Source: Lentisphaeria bacterium (lineage in GTDB: Bacteria; Verrucomicrobiota; Lentisphaeria; Oligosphaerales; Oligosphaeraceae). Taken from it: a stretch of DNA of 57,528 bases. Positions 1 to 7,362 of the stretch are shown here, one piece after another. The notes below the pieces were generated by a model that had not been told where the DNA came from, searched no databases, and worked only from the letters and a program-made list of their open reading frames with translations. Made by a program: the position numbers and the translations under genes. Within the stretch, counting starts at the first letter, position 1, and every line of letters starts with the position of its first letter. The stretch is taken from assembly GCA_016288215.1 (NCBI GenBank), contig JAEEYQ010000073.1, positions 1 to 57,528 on the forward strand, read 5' to 3'.

Positions 1-626
1 ACCAGACGGTCCACAATGGCCTCGATGGTGTGCCGTTTGGTCTTTGCCAGCTTGATGTCCTCTTCGATGGAGACAATGGCGCCGTCAATGCGGGCACGAG
101 GGAAGCCGTCTTGGCGAATGGTGTCCAAAACGTCCTTGAGCTCCCCCTTCTTGCCGCGGACGTAGGGGGCCAGCAGCATAAGCCGCCGTCCCTCTGGCAT
201 TCGGGTGATTCGGTCAAAGATGGCCTGTGCGCTTTGGCTTTGGATGACCTTGCCGCCTTTGGGGCACTGGGGGATTCCCCAATGCGCATCGAGAAGGCGG
301 AGATAGTCGTAAATCTCTGTCGTGGTGGCCACTATGGAGCGTGGGGAGCTTCCTGCCGTCCGCTGTTCGATGGCGATGGCGGGGGACAGTCCGTCGATAT
401 GGCCCACCAGCGGCTTCTGGAGCCGATCCAGAAACTGACGGGCGTAGGCGGACAGGCTTTCCACGTAGCGGCGTTGTCCCTCTGCATAGAGCGTGTCAAA
501 GGCCAGGGAGGACTTGCCCGAGCCGCTCAAGCCCGTGATGACGACCAGCGCGTCCCGTGGAATGTCCAGGGAGACATGCTGCAGATTGTGCTGATGGGCG
601 TCATGGATCGAGATGAAATCTGGCAT
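1..626 (-). CDS. uvrA: UvrA, N-terminal part (runs off the left edge)
   Basis: Excinuclease ABC subunit A, the damage-recognition ATPase of nucleotide excision repair. About 208 codons are visible, read leftwards from an ATG at 626. Seen: the first Walker A motif GLSGSGKSS at residues 32-40, followed by the UvrA signature [20 protein letters not shown], then [10 protein letters not shown] and [10 protein letters not shown]. The C-terminal two thirds lie outside the window. The start is only two bases beyond the stop of the upstream paaK-like gene, so the two are probably co-transcribed. One oddity: after the CP dipeptide the usual second cysteine of the CPxCG stretch is glycine (CPKGG). Identity is very secure; completeness cannot be judged. 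Confidence 0.96.
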   Translation of the reverse strand, partial: MPDFISIHDAHQHNLQHVSLDIPRDALVVITGLSGSGKSSLAFDTLYAEGQRRYVESLSAYARQFLDRLQKPLVGHIDGLSPAIAIEQRTAGSSPRSIVATTTEIYDYLRLLDAHWGIPQCPKGGKVIQSQSAQAIFDRITRMPEGRRLMLLAPYVRGKKGELKDVLDTIRQDGFPRARIDGAIVSIEEDIKLAKTKRHTIEAIVDRL

Positions 627-628
627 CT

Positions 629-1936
629 CTAGTTTTTCCGATTGTCAACCACCCGCTTGGCCTTGCCGTCGCTGCGAGGCAGGCTGCCTGGCGGCACCAG
701 CTGGATGGCCGGCGTCACAAGGATTTCGTCTTTCAGCTTGAGGGCGATGCGTTTGCGGAGGGCTTCCAGCTGTTTGTAGTCGTCGGTGAACATGGTGGGC
801 TGCAGTTCGGCCTGAACCAGCATGGTGTCGCCTTCGGCATTGCTGTCCAACGTGATGAGATAGTCGCTGCCCACTTCGGGAACCTGCATGAGAATGCGTT
901 CGATCTGGATTGGGAACACATTGCAGCCCTTGATGATGAACATGTCGTCGGAGCGGCCTTTGATGCGGTCGATGCGGCGGTGGGTTCGGCCGCAGGGGCA
1001 GGGTTCGGGAATGATGCGGGTCAGGTCCCGCGTGCGGTAGCGCAGGATGGGCATGGCCTCCCGATCCAACGTGGTGAGAACCATTTCGCCCACTTCGCCG
1101 TCTGGCAGGGGCTCCAGGGTCTCCGGATCGATGATTTCCAGCAGATAGCAGTCCTCCCAAAGATGCATGCCCTTTTGGCAGACGCATTCGAAGGCGACGC
1201 CAGGTCCATTCATCTCCGTCATGCCGAAGGAGTTATAGGCTTTTGCGCCAAACAGCTCCTCAATGCGCAGCCGCGTCTCCTCCGAATGGGGCTCCGCGCC
1301 GATGAAAAGCCGTTTCAGCTGGGTGTCCTTGCGGGGATCCAGTCCGTTTTCCACGAAGACGGCATGGAGTCGCCCTAGATAGCTGGGCACGGAATGGGCG
1401 CAGGTGGTGCCGAAGTCCCGCATGAGCTTGATTTGGCGGATGCTGTTTCCAGCGGCGGCGGGGATGGTCATGCAGCCAAGGGCCTCCGCGCCGTTCTGGA
1501 AGCCCAGTCCGCCCGTGAAGAGCCCGTAGCCGCTCATGTTTTGGAAAATGTCCGACGGACGGGTTCCGACGGCGTACATGGAGCGGGCCAGCAGATTGGC
1601 CCAGCTGGCCAGGTCATGGCGGGTGTAGAGGACGGCGGCGGGGTTGCCCGTGGTGCCGCTGGTGCAGTGCATGCGGACAATGTCATCTTTCGGGCAGGTG
1701 AGCATGCCGTAGGGATAGCTGGAACGGAGGTCGTCCTTCACGGTGAAGGGCAGTTTGCGGATGTCTTCCACGCATTGGATGGTGTCTGGCGTGATGCCAA
1801 GCTCGCCGTAGAGTTTGCCGTAGTAGGGGGATATGAGGGCGCGGGCGATGGAGTCGCGTAGTTTTTTGACCTGGAGTTCTTCAAGCTGCCTGCGGGGCAG
1901 GGTCTCCAGTTCCTCTTGCCAGTAAGTGTTGGACAT
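629..1936 (-). CDS. Phenylacetate-CoA ligase-like (PaaK family) adenylate-forming enzyme
   Basis: A 435-residue ANL-superfamily ligase. Family members activate phenylacetate or related aryl acids to CoA thioesters with ATP. Seen: the AMP-binding P-loop TSGTTGNP at residues 92-99, the FGMTE adenine-binding motif near 240, the hinge RYRTRD, and a C-terminal lid with [22 protein letters not shown] typical of PaaK. The start is set at ATG 1936 because the longer frame runs back into the sigma-factor gene, the protein from MSNTYW aligns with the family, and GGAAGA precedes it. No phenylacetate catabolism genes are nearby, so in this anaerobe-like setting salvage of aryl acids is the likely use. 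The exact substrate is unknown. Confidence 0.9.
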   Translation of the reverse strand: MSNTYWQEELETLPRRQLEELQVKKLRDSIARALISPYYGKLYGELGITPDTIQCVEDIRKLPFTVKDDLRSSYPYGMLTCPKDDIVRMHCTSGTTGNPAAVLYTRHDLASWANLLARSMYAVGTRPSDIFQNMSGYGLFTGGLGFQNGAEALGCMTIPAAAGNSIRQIKLMRDFGTTCAHSVPSYLGRLHAVFVENGLDPRKDTQLKRLFIGAEPHSEETRLRIEELFGAKAYNSFGMTEMNGPGVAFECVCQKGMHLWEDCYLLEIIDPETLEPLPDGEVGEMVLTTLDREAMPILRYRTRDLTRIIPEPCPCGRTHRRIDRIKGRSDDMFIIKGCNVFPIQIERILMQVPEVGSDYLITLDSNAEGDTMLVQAELQPTMFTDDYKQLEALRKRIALKLKDEILVTPAIQLVPPGSLPRSDGKAKRVVDNRKN

Positions 1937-1976
1937 GATCTGTTCTTCCGTTGCTATACCATATAATATATATATA

Positions 1977-2001
1977 GGGGCCGACAGGATGCCGCGGCCC
2001 C
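1977..2001 (-). terminator. GC hairpin after the sigma-factor gene
   Basis: GGGGCCG and CGGCCCC form a 7-bp stem about 15 bases after the sigma-factor stop on the minus strand. It is followed by an alternating TATATATA tract rather than a pure U run, so termination may be partial. The same AT tract could supply the -10 region of the paaK-like gene. Confidence 0.5.
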
Positions 2002-2016
2002 GTGAAAACGTTCCGT

Positions 2017-3345
2017 TCAATAGCCCTCAAAATAGTGGGAGCTGCGGTTGGAGATCCTCAGCTTGCTGAGGGCCTTCTTCATGATTTGCCGCACCCGCTC
2101 GCCAGTCAGATTCAGCTTGCCGCTGATTTCGGCGAAGGTCTGGGTCTCATTGCCGTCCAACCCAAAGCGCATGGTTAGTATAAGTCGTTCTCTCTCAGTT
2201 AGTTGGCCCATGGCCTTGCGAAGGGAGTCCTGCAGGTTGGCGAAATCGATGTTGGCGCTTGGGGAGCCCAGGCTGCCGTCCTGCACCATTTCCTGCATGT
2301 TCTGTTCATCGTGCACAATGGTCTGAAGGGAAAGAGGCTGTTGGGACATCTTCTGGAGGGCGCGGACGCGGGCGGGGGACAGCTTCGTCCGTTCCGCGAT
2401 CTCTTCGCTGCTTGGCTGGTTTCCGGTTTCGGCCAGCAGATCAATCTCCGCCTGACGGATTTGCGCAATCTGTCGCATGATGTTGGAAGGCATGCGGATG
2501 ATTCGGCCATTGTTGGAGATGGCTCGGATTATTGCCTGCCGAATCCAGAACATGGCGTAGGTGCCGAAACGGTGCCCTCTTTCGGGGTCAAAGCGCTCCA
2601 CGGCCTTCAGAAGCCCCAGATTCCCCTCCTGCACAAGGTCGGAAAGGGGAAGGGACACGTTGGGATAGCTGCGGGCGACGCTGATGACCAGCCGCAGGTT
2701 GTGCTCCACCATGGTGGATTGGGCGTCGTGCATCTTGGCGCGTGAATCCTTTATGTCCTCCACAAGTGCCTTGCGGCGCCTTTGGGGAATGAAGGTCTCC
2801 AGCAACTCATTGTTGTCCAGAAGATTCAGACATTCGCCATAGAAGGCGTCCTTCAGGGGCAGTGCGTCCAATGCCTTTCCGATGGCATCGACGTTGCATT
2901 GCTTGGGGATGCAGGGCATGGAGTGGTCATCGCGGTAGACGGGCGGCAAGTTGGCGAGCTTCTCCCGCAGCTTTTCCCTCAACGAGGCGTTGGATATATT
3001 GTTATCCTCCTCGGAATCAAGGGGTTCTAACTCCAGATCATCCTTGCCGATGTAGGCGTTCAAATGCACCGACGTGGTGACTTGGGCAAGATACTGCAAC
3101 TCATACAGCATGAGCAGCGGAAACTGACGGACCAACTTGTGAAGGGTCTTTCGGGCATGGATGAATTGTCGCATGTACGCCAGCTCCTCCTCCGTGGTCA
3201 ACCGCGCAAAACATCCGACCTGGTTCATGTAGACAGGCCGAAGTTCCTGAAAGGAGGACTGCCCGCCGCCACCAGGAAACAAATCGTCCGTCGGGCCGTT
3301 GAAAAAGACCCGCTCAACGCTGCTTCTTTCTTCCTTGGGGCTCAT
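2017..3345 (-). CDS. Sigma-70 family RNA polymerase sigma factor
   Basis: A 442-residue primary-type sigma factor. Seen: a region 1.2-like segment at 38-62 (YMNQVGCFARLTTEEELAYM), region 2 at 211-285 (HNLRLVISVARSY, DLVQEGNLGLLKAVERFDPERG, FGTYAMFWIRQAIIRAI), region 3 at about 286-362, and region 4 at 376-432 with a helix-turn-helix ending GERVRQIMKKALSKLR. Between 1.2 and 2 lies a variable acidic stretch of about 140 residues, shorter than in Escherichia coli RpoD. It could be the housekeeping factor or an RpoS/RpoH-like alternative; the lack of a full region 1.1 leaves this open. It follows the FHA gene by 11 bases with a poor ribosome-binding site, suggesting translational coupling. Confidence 0.93.
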   Translation of the reverse strand: MSPKEERSSVERVFFNGPTDDLFPGGGGQSSFQELRPVYMNQVGCFARLTTEEELAYMRQFIHARKTLHKLVRQFPLLMLYELQYLAQVTTSVHLNAYIGKDDLELEPLDSEEDNNISNASLREKLREKLANLPPVYRDDHSMPCIPKQCNVDAIGKALDALPLKDAFYGECLNLLDNNELLETFIPQRRRKALVEDIKDSRAKMHDAQSTMVEHNLRLVISVARSYPNVSLPLSDLVQEGNLGLLKAVERFDPERGHRFGTYAMFWIRQAIIRAISNNGRIIRMPSNIMRQIAQIRQAEIDLLAETGNQPSSEEIAERTKLSPARVRALQKMSQQPLSLQTIVHDEQNMQEMVQDGSLGSPSANIDFANLQDSLRKAMGQLTERERLILTMRFGLDGNETQTFAEISGKLNLTGERVRQIMKKALSKLRISNRSSHYFEGY

Positions 3346-3356
3346 GGGAGAACAGT

Positions 3357-4139
3357 TTACATGCCAGACAAGACGGCCAGCAGGATAAAGATGATCAGAA
3401 TGATGACACTGACGACGATGACCGTCGTCAAAATGCGTTTGGTCTTCTGGGACTCCTGACGGGCAAAGGCCCGCTGGTTCGCGATGGCCGACTGGACTTC
3501 CTGCAGCGTGTCCCGTTTGGCCACACGGACGGCTTTGACCAGCTTGACGGGCACCGCGCCCATGGTCAGGGTGCTGCCGACTTTCAGCTCCACCAGAGAG
3601 TTGCCCGTGGTGGTGTGGTCAATTTGGGAATTGTTCATCTCGTTGATGGCACGATACATGACCTTGCCGCCGGGATGAACGGTCAAGATGCCGTGGAAGC
3701 GGGAGACCGTCTCCGCCCTGACCATGACATAGTTTTCCGCCGAGGCGCCGATGGGGTTGTCCCCCGGCCACAGAACCGCCCGATGCAGATGGTTTGGCGT
3801 CTGCACTTCCCATGTGATGTCATAGGGGGTGGGCATGCCGGTTTCACCGACACCGAGGAAGAGGGGGCCGAATCGGATGATGCTGCCCTCCTTGACGATC
3901 ACTTCGGGCATCTTGACGCCGTCTTTTGCGATGCCGCCGGGCACCTCCGTGCGGACGATGAACTGGGTGCCTCGGTCAATGATGGTCATATGATGCCGGC
4001 TGACCGTGTTCGGCACCTTGCCGCTCAGACTGATGTTGCAGCTGCGTGAGCGCCCGACGGTGAACGTTTCCCCATAGTCATCTGAAGAAAAACGTTTGAT
4101 TTCCTCGCCAAGCGAATTGTAGATGCGGAAGAGTGGCAT
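3357..4139 (-). CDS. Tail-anchored protein with two FHA domains
   Basis: A 260-residue protein. FHA domain 1 spans about residues 25-97, with GRS at 29-31 and the phosphothreonine-site SRHH at 47-50. A second, more divergent FHA domain spans about 127-200, with SRFHG at 146-150. A basic, helical linker leads to a single hydrophobic segment at 237-257 ending three residues before the C terminus, so both FHA domains should face the cytoplasm. FHA domains bind phosphothreonine peptides and usually work with Ser/Thr kinases. It sits between proS (34 bases upstream) and the sigma-factor gene (11 bases downstream), with AGGAAG before its ATG. A kinase-like gene exists at 16262, but no link is shown by the sequence. 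Confidence 0.85.
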   Translation of the reverse strand: MPLFRIYNSLGEEIKRFSSDDYGETFTVGRSRSCNISLSGKVPNTVSRHHMTIIDRGTQFIVRTEVPGGIAKDGVKMPEVIVKEGSIIRFGPLFLGVGETGMPTPYDITWEVQTPNHLHRAVLWPGDNPIGASAENYVMVRAETVSRFHGILTVHPGGKVMYRAINEMNNSQIDHTTTGNSLVELKVGSTLTMGAVPVKLVKAVRVAKRDTLQEVQSAIANQRAFARQESQKTKRILTTVIVVSVIILIIFILLAVLSGM

Positions 4140-4173
4140 ATGGCTTCCTTTGTTCGCGGGTTAGGGGCTAGTT

Positions 4174-5913
4174 TTATTGAAATTGTTTCATGTCTTCGTC
4201 GATCAGATTCCGCAGATGCTCCCCAATCTGGGCCAGGGGGATGTTTTCCGAATTCCGTCCCCAGTCTCTGCGTTTGAACTCCGCCACGCCGTTGGCGAGG
4301 GTCTTGGGAGAGATGACCACCCGCAGCGGCGCGCCGATGAGGTCGGCGTCCGCAAAGGAGAAGCCGGCCTTTTCGCCGCGGTCGTCGTAGAGCACCTCCA
4401 CATGGTGCTGGAGCAGCTCCTCGTAGAGGGCGTCGCAGGCGCTGCGGACTTCCGGCTGGTTGATGTTCAGCCCGATCAGCTCCACTTGGAAGGGGGCGAT
4501 GGACATGGGCCAGACCGGACCGTAGTCATCGTGGCACTGTTCGCAAACCGCCGCCATGGCTCGGCCAACGCCGATGCCGTAGCAGCCCATGATCATGGGC
4601 TTGGCTTTGCCGTCTTGGTCTAAATAATTGCAATTCATGGGGATAGAGTATTTCGTGCCCAGCTGGAAGATGTTGCCAACTTCGATGCCTTTCAGCATCT
4701 TCAGCGGCTGGCCGGTCACGGGACAGGGATCCCCTTCGCGGACGGTGGCGATGTCCGTCACCACAATGCCGCTCTTGTCCGCCACGTCTCGCTCAAAATT
4801 GAAGTTGAGATAGTGGAAATCCGTTTCGTTGGCACCCACGACCAGATTGCTGGACTCCGCCGCCGAATGGTCCACAATGACCTTAACTCCCTTGAGGTCA
4901 AGACCATAGAGAGAGGCGAAGCCGGGCACCGCGCCGGCGGACTCGATGAGAGCGTCGTTGGCGAACTCCAGTTCGGGGGACTGGATGACCTTCTTGAGCT
5001 TGGCCTCGTTGACCTCCAAATCGCCGCGGATGTTGACAAAGATCAAATGGTTCTCTTTGTCCTTGTAGAAGACGGCTTTACAGGTTTGGGACGGGGTTTT
5101 GCCTAGGAAGCGGGCCACGTCCTCGATGGTCTTGCAATGGGGGGTCTGGACTTTCTCCAACGGCTTGGGCTCCTCCTTCACGTAGGCGAGACGGGAGGTG
5201 GCGATCTCCCGATTGGCGCGGTAGCTGACGCCGTCAGGGGAACAGAAGATGGTGTCTTCGCCGCAATCCGCGATGGCCATGAACTCATGGGAGACGGCGC
5301 CGCCGATCATGCCGGAGTCGGAGAGGATGGAAAGGCATTGAGTCAAGCCGATCCGACGGAAGATGCGTTCATAGGCTTCGTGGCAGCGTTCGTAGTATTT
5401 CTGCAGGTCCTCTTGGGAGGTGTGGAAGCTGTAGGCGTCCTTCATGGTGAATTCGCGGACCCGGATGAGTCCTGCGCGGGGACGCGCCTCGTCGCGATAC
5501 TTCGTCTGAATCTGGTAGACCATGACGGGCAGCTGCTTATAGGAGACCAGCTCCGTGCGGGCGAACTGCACCACGGCTTCCTCATGGGTCATGCCCAGAA
5601 TCATGTCCTTGCCGTTGCGGTCCTTGAAGCGGAGCAGCTCGTCGCCCACCTTGTCATAGCGGCCGCTTTCCTGCCACAGGTCCGCCGGCAGCACTACGGG
5701 CATCAGAACTTCCTGTCCCCCAATGCGATCCATCTCCTCGCGAATGATTTGCTCAATCTTGCGGGTGATTCGGCGGCCAAGGGGAAGCAGGGTGTACAAC
5801 CCTGTGGAGACGGGGCGGCAATAGCCGCCTCGAACAAGAAAGACATGACTGGAGGTCTGGGCGTCCCGTGGCGCCTCTTTCAGACGTTGGCCGACAAGCT
5901 GCGATAGTTTCAT
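4174..5913 (-). CDS. proS: Prolyl-tRNA synthetase (bacterial type)
   Basis: Charges tRNA-Pro. The 579-residue protein has the class II catalytic core (motif 2 region TKYRDEARPRAGLIRVREFTMKDAYSFH), the bacterial editing INS domain (about residues 220-390, including FLGKTPSQTCKAVFY), motif 3 (MGCYGIGVGRAMAA) and an anticodon-binding domain near the C terminus (VEVLYDDRGEKAGFSFADADLIGAPLRVV). An in-frame ATG three codons earlier (5922) is possible; 5913 (MKLSQ) matches the usual bacterial start better. First gene of a minus-strand run with the FHA and sigma-factor genes. A predicted promoter, a GC leader hairpin and element A lie upstream. Confidence 0.97.
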   Translation of the reverse strand: MKLSQLVGQRLKEAPRDAQTSSHVFLVRGGYCRPVSTGLYTLLPLGRRITRKIEQIIREEMDRIGGQEVLMPVVLPADLWQESGRYDKVGDELLRFKDRNGKDMILGMTHEEAVVQFARTELVSYKQLPVMVYQIQTKYRDEARPRAGLIRVREFTMKDAYSFHTSQEDLQKYYERCHEAYERIFRRIGLTQCLSILSDSGMIGGAVSHEFMAIADCGEDTIFCSPDGVSYRANREIATSRLAYVKEEPKPLEKVQTPHCKTIEDVARFLGKTPSQTCKAVFYKDKENHLIFVNIRGDLEVNEAKLKKVIQSPELEFANDALIESAGAVPGFASLYGLDLKGVKVIVDHSAAESSNLVVGANETDFHYLNFNFERDVADKSGIVVTDIATVREGDPCPVTGQPLKMLKGIEVGNIFQLGTKYSIPMNCNYLDQDGKAKPMIMGCYGIGVGRAMAAVCEQCHDDYGPVWPMSIAPFQVELIGLNINQPEVRSACDALYEELLQHHVEVLYDDRGEKAGFSFADADLIGAPLRVVISPKTLANGVAEFKRRDWGRNSENIPLAQIGEHLRNLIDEDMKQFQ

Positions 5914-5940
5914 GGAATCCACATATTGACATTGCCCCGT

Positions 5941-5964
5941 GCGGGGCGGGCTTTGAAGCCCCGC
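5941..5964 (-). promoter_or_regulatory. GC-rich hairpin in the proS leader
   Basis: GCGGGGC and GCCCCGC form a 7-bp stem about 28 bases upstream of the proS start. A neighbouring GCCCC...GGGGC pairing (with CCCCG at 5935-5940) offers an alternative fold. No T-box antiterminator sequence is visible. A role in translation control is inference. Confidence 0.4.
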
Positions 5965-6015
5965 TCATGTCGTAAAAAACGCACGGGCAGGGACGCGAAC
6001 AACAATATTTGAAAG

Positions 6016-6043
6016 AATATACACCTATAATCAAGAGGTTCAA
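6016..6043 (-). promoter_or_regulatory. Predicted proS promoter
   Basis: On the minus strand TTGAAC (6038-6043) and TATATT (6016-6021) are separated by 16 bases, a good sigma-70 match. It predicts a proS leader of about 95 bases containing the GC hairpin. Element A ends 123 bp further upstream. Confidence 0.5.
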
Positions 6044-6166
6044 GTGCTTCAGCAAGAGAAAGTGCAAATCTCAACGGAATCATGCGACCTTCTGGCGATT
6101 GCGATTCCGCATTGTCGATGAATTGAAACCCGCCTCTTGTGGCAACCCTGTTTATGAAAGATTGGT

Positions 6167-6451
6167 ATTGCATTCATTGCAATTTTTGGAGAGGCAATAG
6201 CCCCTGAGACGGCCATTTCGCGGCGATGACGCAAACTCGGCGTAGCTGCTGCTTTTTTTGCCCTTTTTTGAGGGGATGATGGCCATTACGGCCTTTCTGT
6301 GGCCCGTCATGGCATGGGACATGATTTTAGGTATATTAATGCCTAAATGACGTCAAGGGCCTTCCAGGGGCCTCTGGACGCATTTCTGCATTTTGGCATC
6401 AAGGGATGAATGGCGCTTTGGGGAGAAGAATGAGATTGCAAAAAATGCAAT
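6167..6451 (-). repeat. Three-palindrome element, copy A (upstream of proS)
   Basis: A 285-bp non-coding element, homologous to 28166-28449 when read on the minus strand. It is bounded by two 17-bp palindromes of form ATTGCA-N5-TGCAAT (6435-6451 and 6167-6183). Inside, at 6326-6347, lies a 22-bp palindrome whose arms are TTTAGG and CCTAAA; its minus-strand reading differs from copy B at one base. Centre-to-centre distances are 106.5 and 161.5. In minus orientation the element points towards proS. Similarity to copy B stops at the outer palindromes. It may be an operator array, a small RNA gene or a MITE-like element. Confidence 0.85.
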
Positions 6452-6793
6452 GTTATGAAGGCCATGGATGCCCCCAAAAGCCCCATTTCAGAATCTTGTC
6501 AGGTGGCAAATTTTCCATGGAATTAACAGAAAAGAGACATGGAAAATGCCGAGAAAAGACACGGCAACTGCCTATTTGTTCATAACATGTTGATTATCAA
6601 TAAGATACAAATTTACTAGGATTGGATGAGCATCATTTTTCGAAAAAAACGTGGAATTTTAGGTGTTATGACTGGCGGAATGTCCATTCATGGAGTATAT
6701 TAAGTGATTCCGTATTCGTGATGTTTTGACTGGATCATTACACAAAAGCGGATTTAATCCTTCGTATGATTTGGCAAAAGAAAGAAAGCAAGC
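6452..6793. other. Intergenic region upstream of rpsO
   Basis: No gene is seen. The stretch becomes AT-rich from about 6480 and contains one 25-bp palindrome repeat (6583-6607). TTGATT and TTACTA, 17 bases apart (6591-6619), are a possible rpsO promoter, though they overlap the repeat. The short open frames here lack ribosome-binding sites and have no recognisable product. Confidence 0.4.
6583..6607 (+). repeat. 25-bp palindrome repeat, copy 1
   Basis: Reads TAACATGTTGAT then TATCAATAAGATA. The core TTGA-TTA-TCAA is a perfect inverted repeat. It belongs to a family also seen at 17421, 24224, 27395, 44004, 48629 and other sites. Confidence 0.65.
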
Positions 6794-7057
6794 ATGGACA
6801 AAGAGACTAAGACCCAGATTATCAAAGACTACCAGCGTTCGGCCAATGACGTGGGTTCCTGCGAGGTTCAGGTTGCGCTGCTGACCAAGCGCATCACCGA
6901 ACTGACGGAGCACATGAAGATTCACCGCAAGGACTTCAGCAGCCGTCGCGGTCTGATCGCCATGGTGAACCGTCGCCGTCGCCTTCTGCAGTATCTGCAG
7001 CGGGAGGACTATGAGCGCTACAGCACGCTGATCAAGCGTCTGGGCATGCGTCATTAA
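6794..7057 (+). CDS. rpsO: 30S ribosomal protein S15
   Basis: An 87-residue S15, which binds 16S rRNA in the platform of the small subunit. Full-length match to the family: the N-terminal helix [24 protein letters not shown], then [29 protein letters not shown] with the conserved rRNA-contacting residues, and [12 protein letters not shown] at the end. It stands directly upstream of pnp, the rpsO-pnp order found in many bacteria. A hairpin follows at 7079. Confidence 0.98.
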   Translation: MDKETKTQIIKDYQRSANDVGSCEVQVALLTKRITELTEHMKIHRKDFSSRRGLIAMVNRRRRLLQYLQREDYERYSTLIKRLGMRH

Positions 7058-7078
7058 TCCAATGACATTAAGAAGGGG

Positions 7079-7101
7079 GGCCGCCCTGTTTCAGGGTGGC
7101 C
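7079..7101 (+). terminator. Hairpin after rpsO
   Basis: GGCCGCCCTG and CAGGGTGGCC form a 10-bp stem (one G-U pair) with a TTT loop, followed by TTTCC. It is a likely partial rho-independent terminator or an mRNA-stabilising hairpin between rpsO and pnp. Confidence 0.65.
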
Positions 7102-7195
7102 TTTCCGTAGGGAGGGGAACGGCCTAGTCGGACTCCTCCATCATTCCACTCTGACAACAGGGGAGTCAGGTGGCAGGCGGCGCAGAACGTCATCA

Positions 7196-7277
7196 TTGTG
7201 GAATTGGTCGGCATAAGCGGCGATTTCTCTGCGGTTTCCGGAACGTGCTTCCGGCCTCTTATGCCGCAATTCCGCAA
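7196..7277 (+). promoter_or_regulatory. pnp leader: Long stem-loop in the pnp leader
   Basis: Bases 7196-7217 pair with 7258-7277: 11 bp (one G-U), a 2-base bulge, then 9 bp, about 20 bp in all. A nested CCGGAA/TTCCGG hairpin sits in the loop (7238-7254). The stem ends 85 bases before the pnp start. In Escherichia coli a long duplex in the same rpsO-pnp interval is cut by RNase III and lets PNPase repress its own synthesis. The same position and shape suggest a comparable control here; the function is inferred. Confidence 0.65.
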
Positions 7278-7362
7278 CGCAAGGTTCTGGCTGTCATGAG
7301 GTTTCCCCTTAATCACAGAATCCGGTTCGAGAGCCGGAGCATCTAAGGAAAGAAGACAGACC

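Noticed and set aside
5914..6160. T-box or similar tRNA-sensing leader for proS (and for gltX at 28450-28737)
   Set aside because: No T-box antiterminator sequence, specifier-loop arrangement or terminator with U run was found in either leader.
5910..6173. Small minus-strand frame ending at proS, overlapping one end of element A
   Set aside because: It would overlap the proS start and the GC hairpin, has no ribosome-binding site, and copy B has no matching frame, so the element is treated as non-coding.
7315..7340. tRNA-like GGTTCGA sequence before pnp
   Set aside because: It is the loop of a short TCCGG/CCGGA hairpin; no acceptor stem, D-arm or anticodon arm surrounds it.
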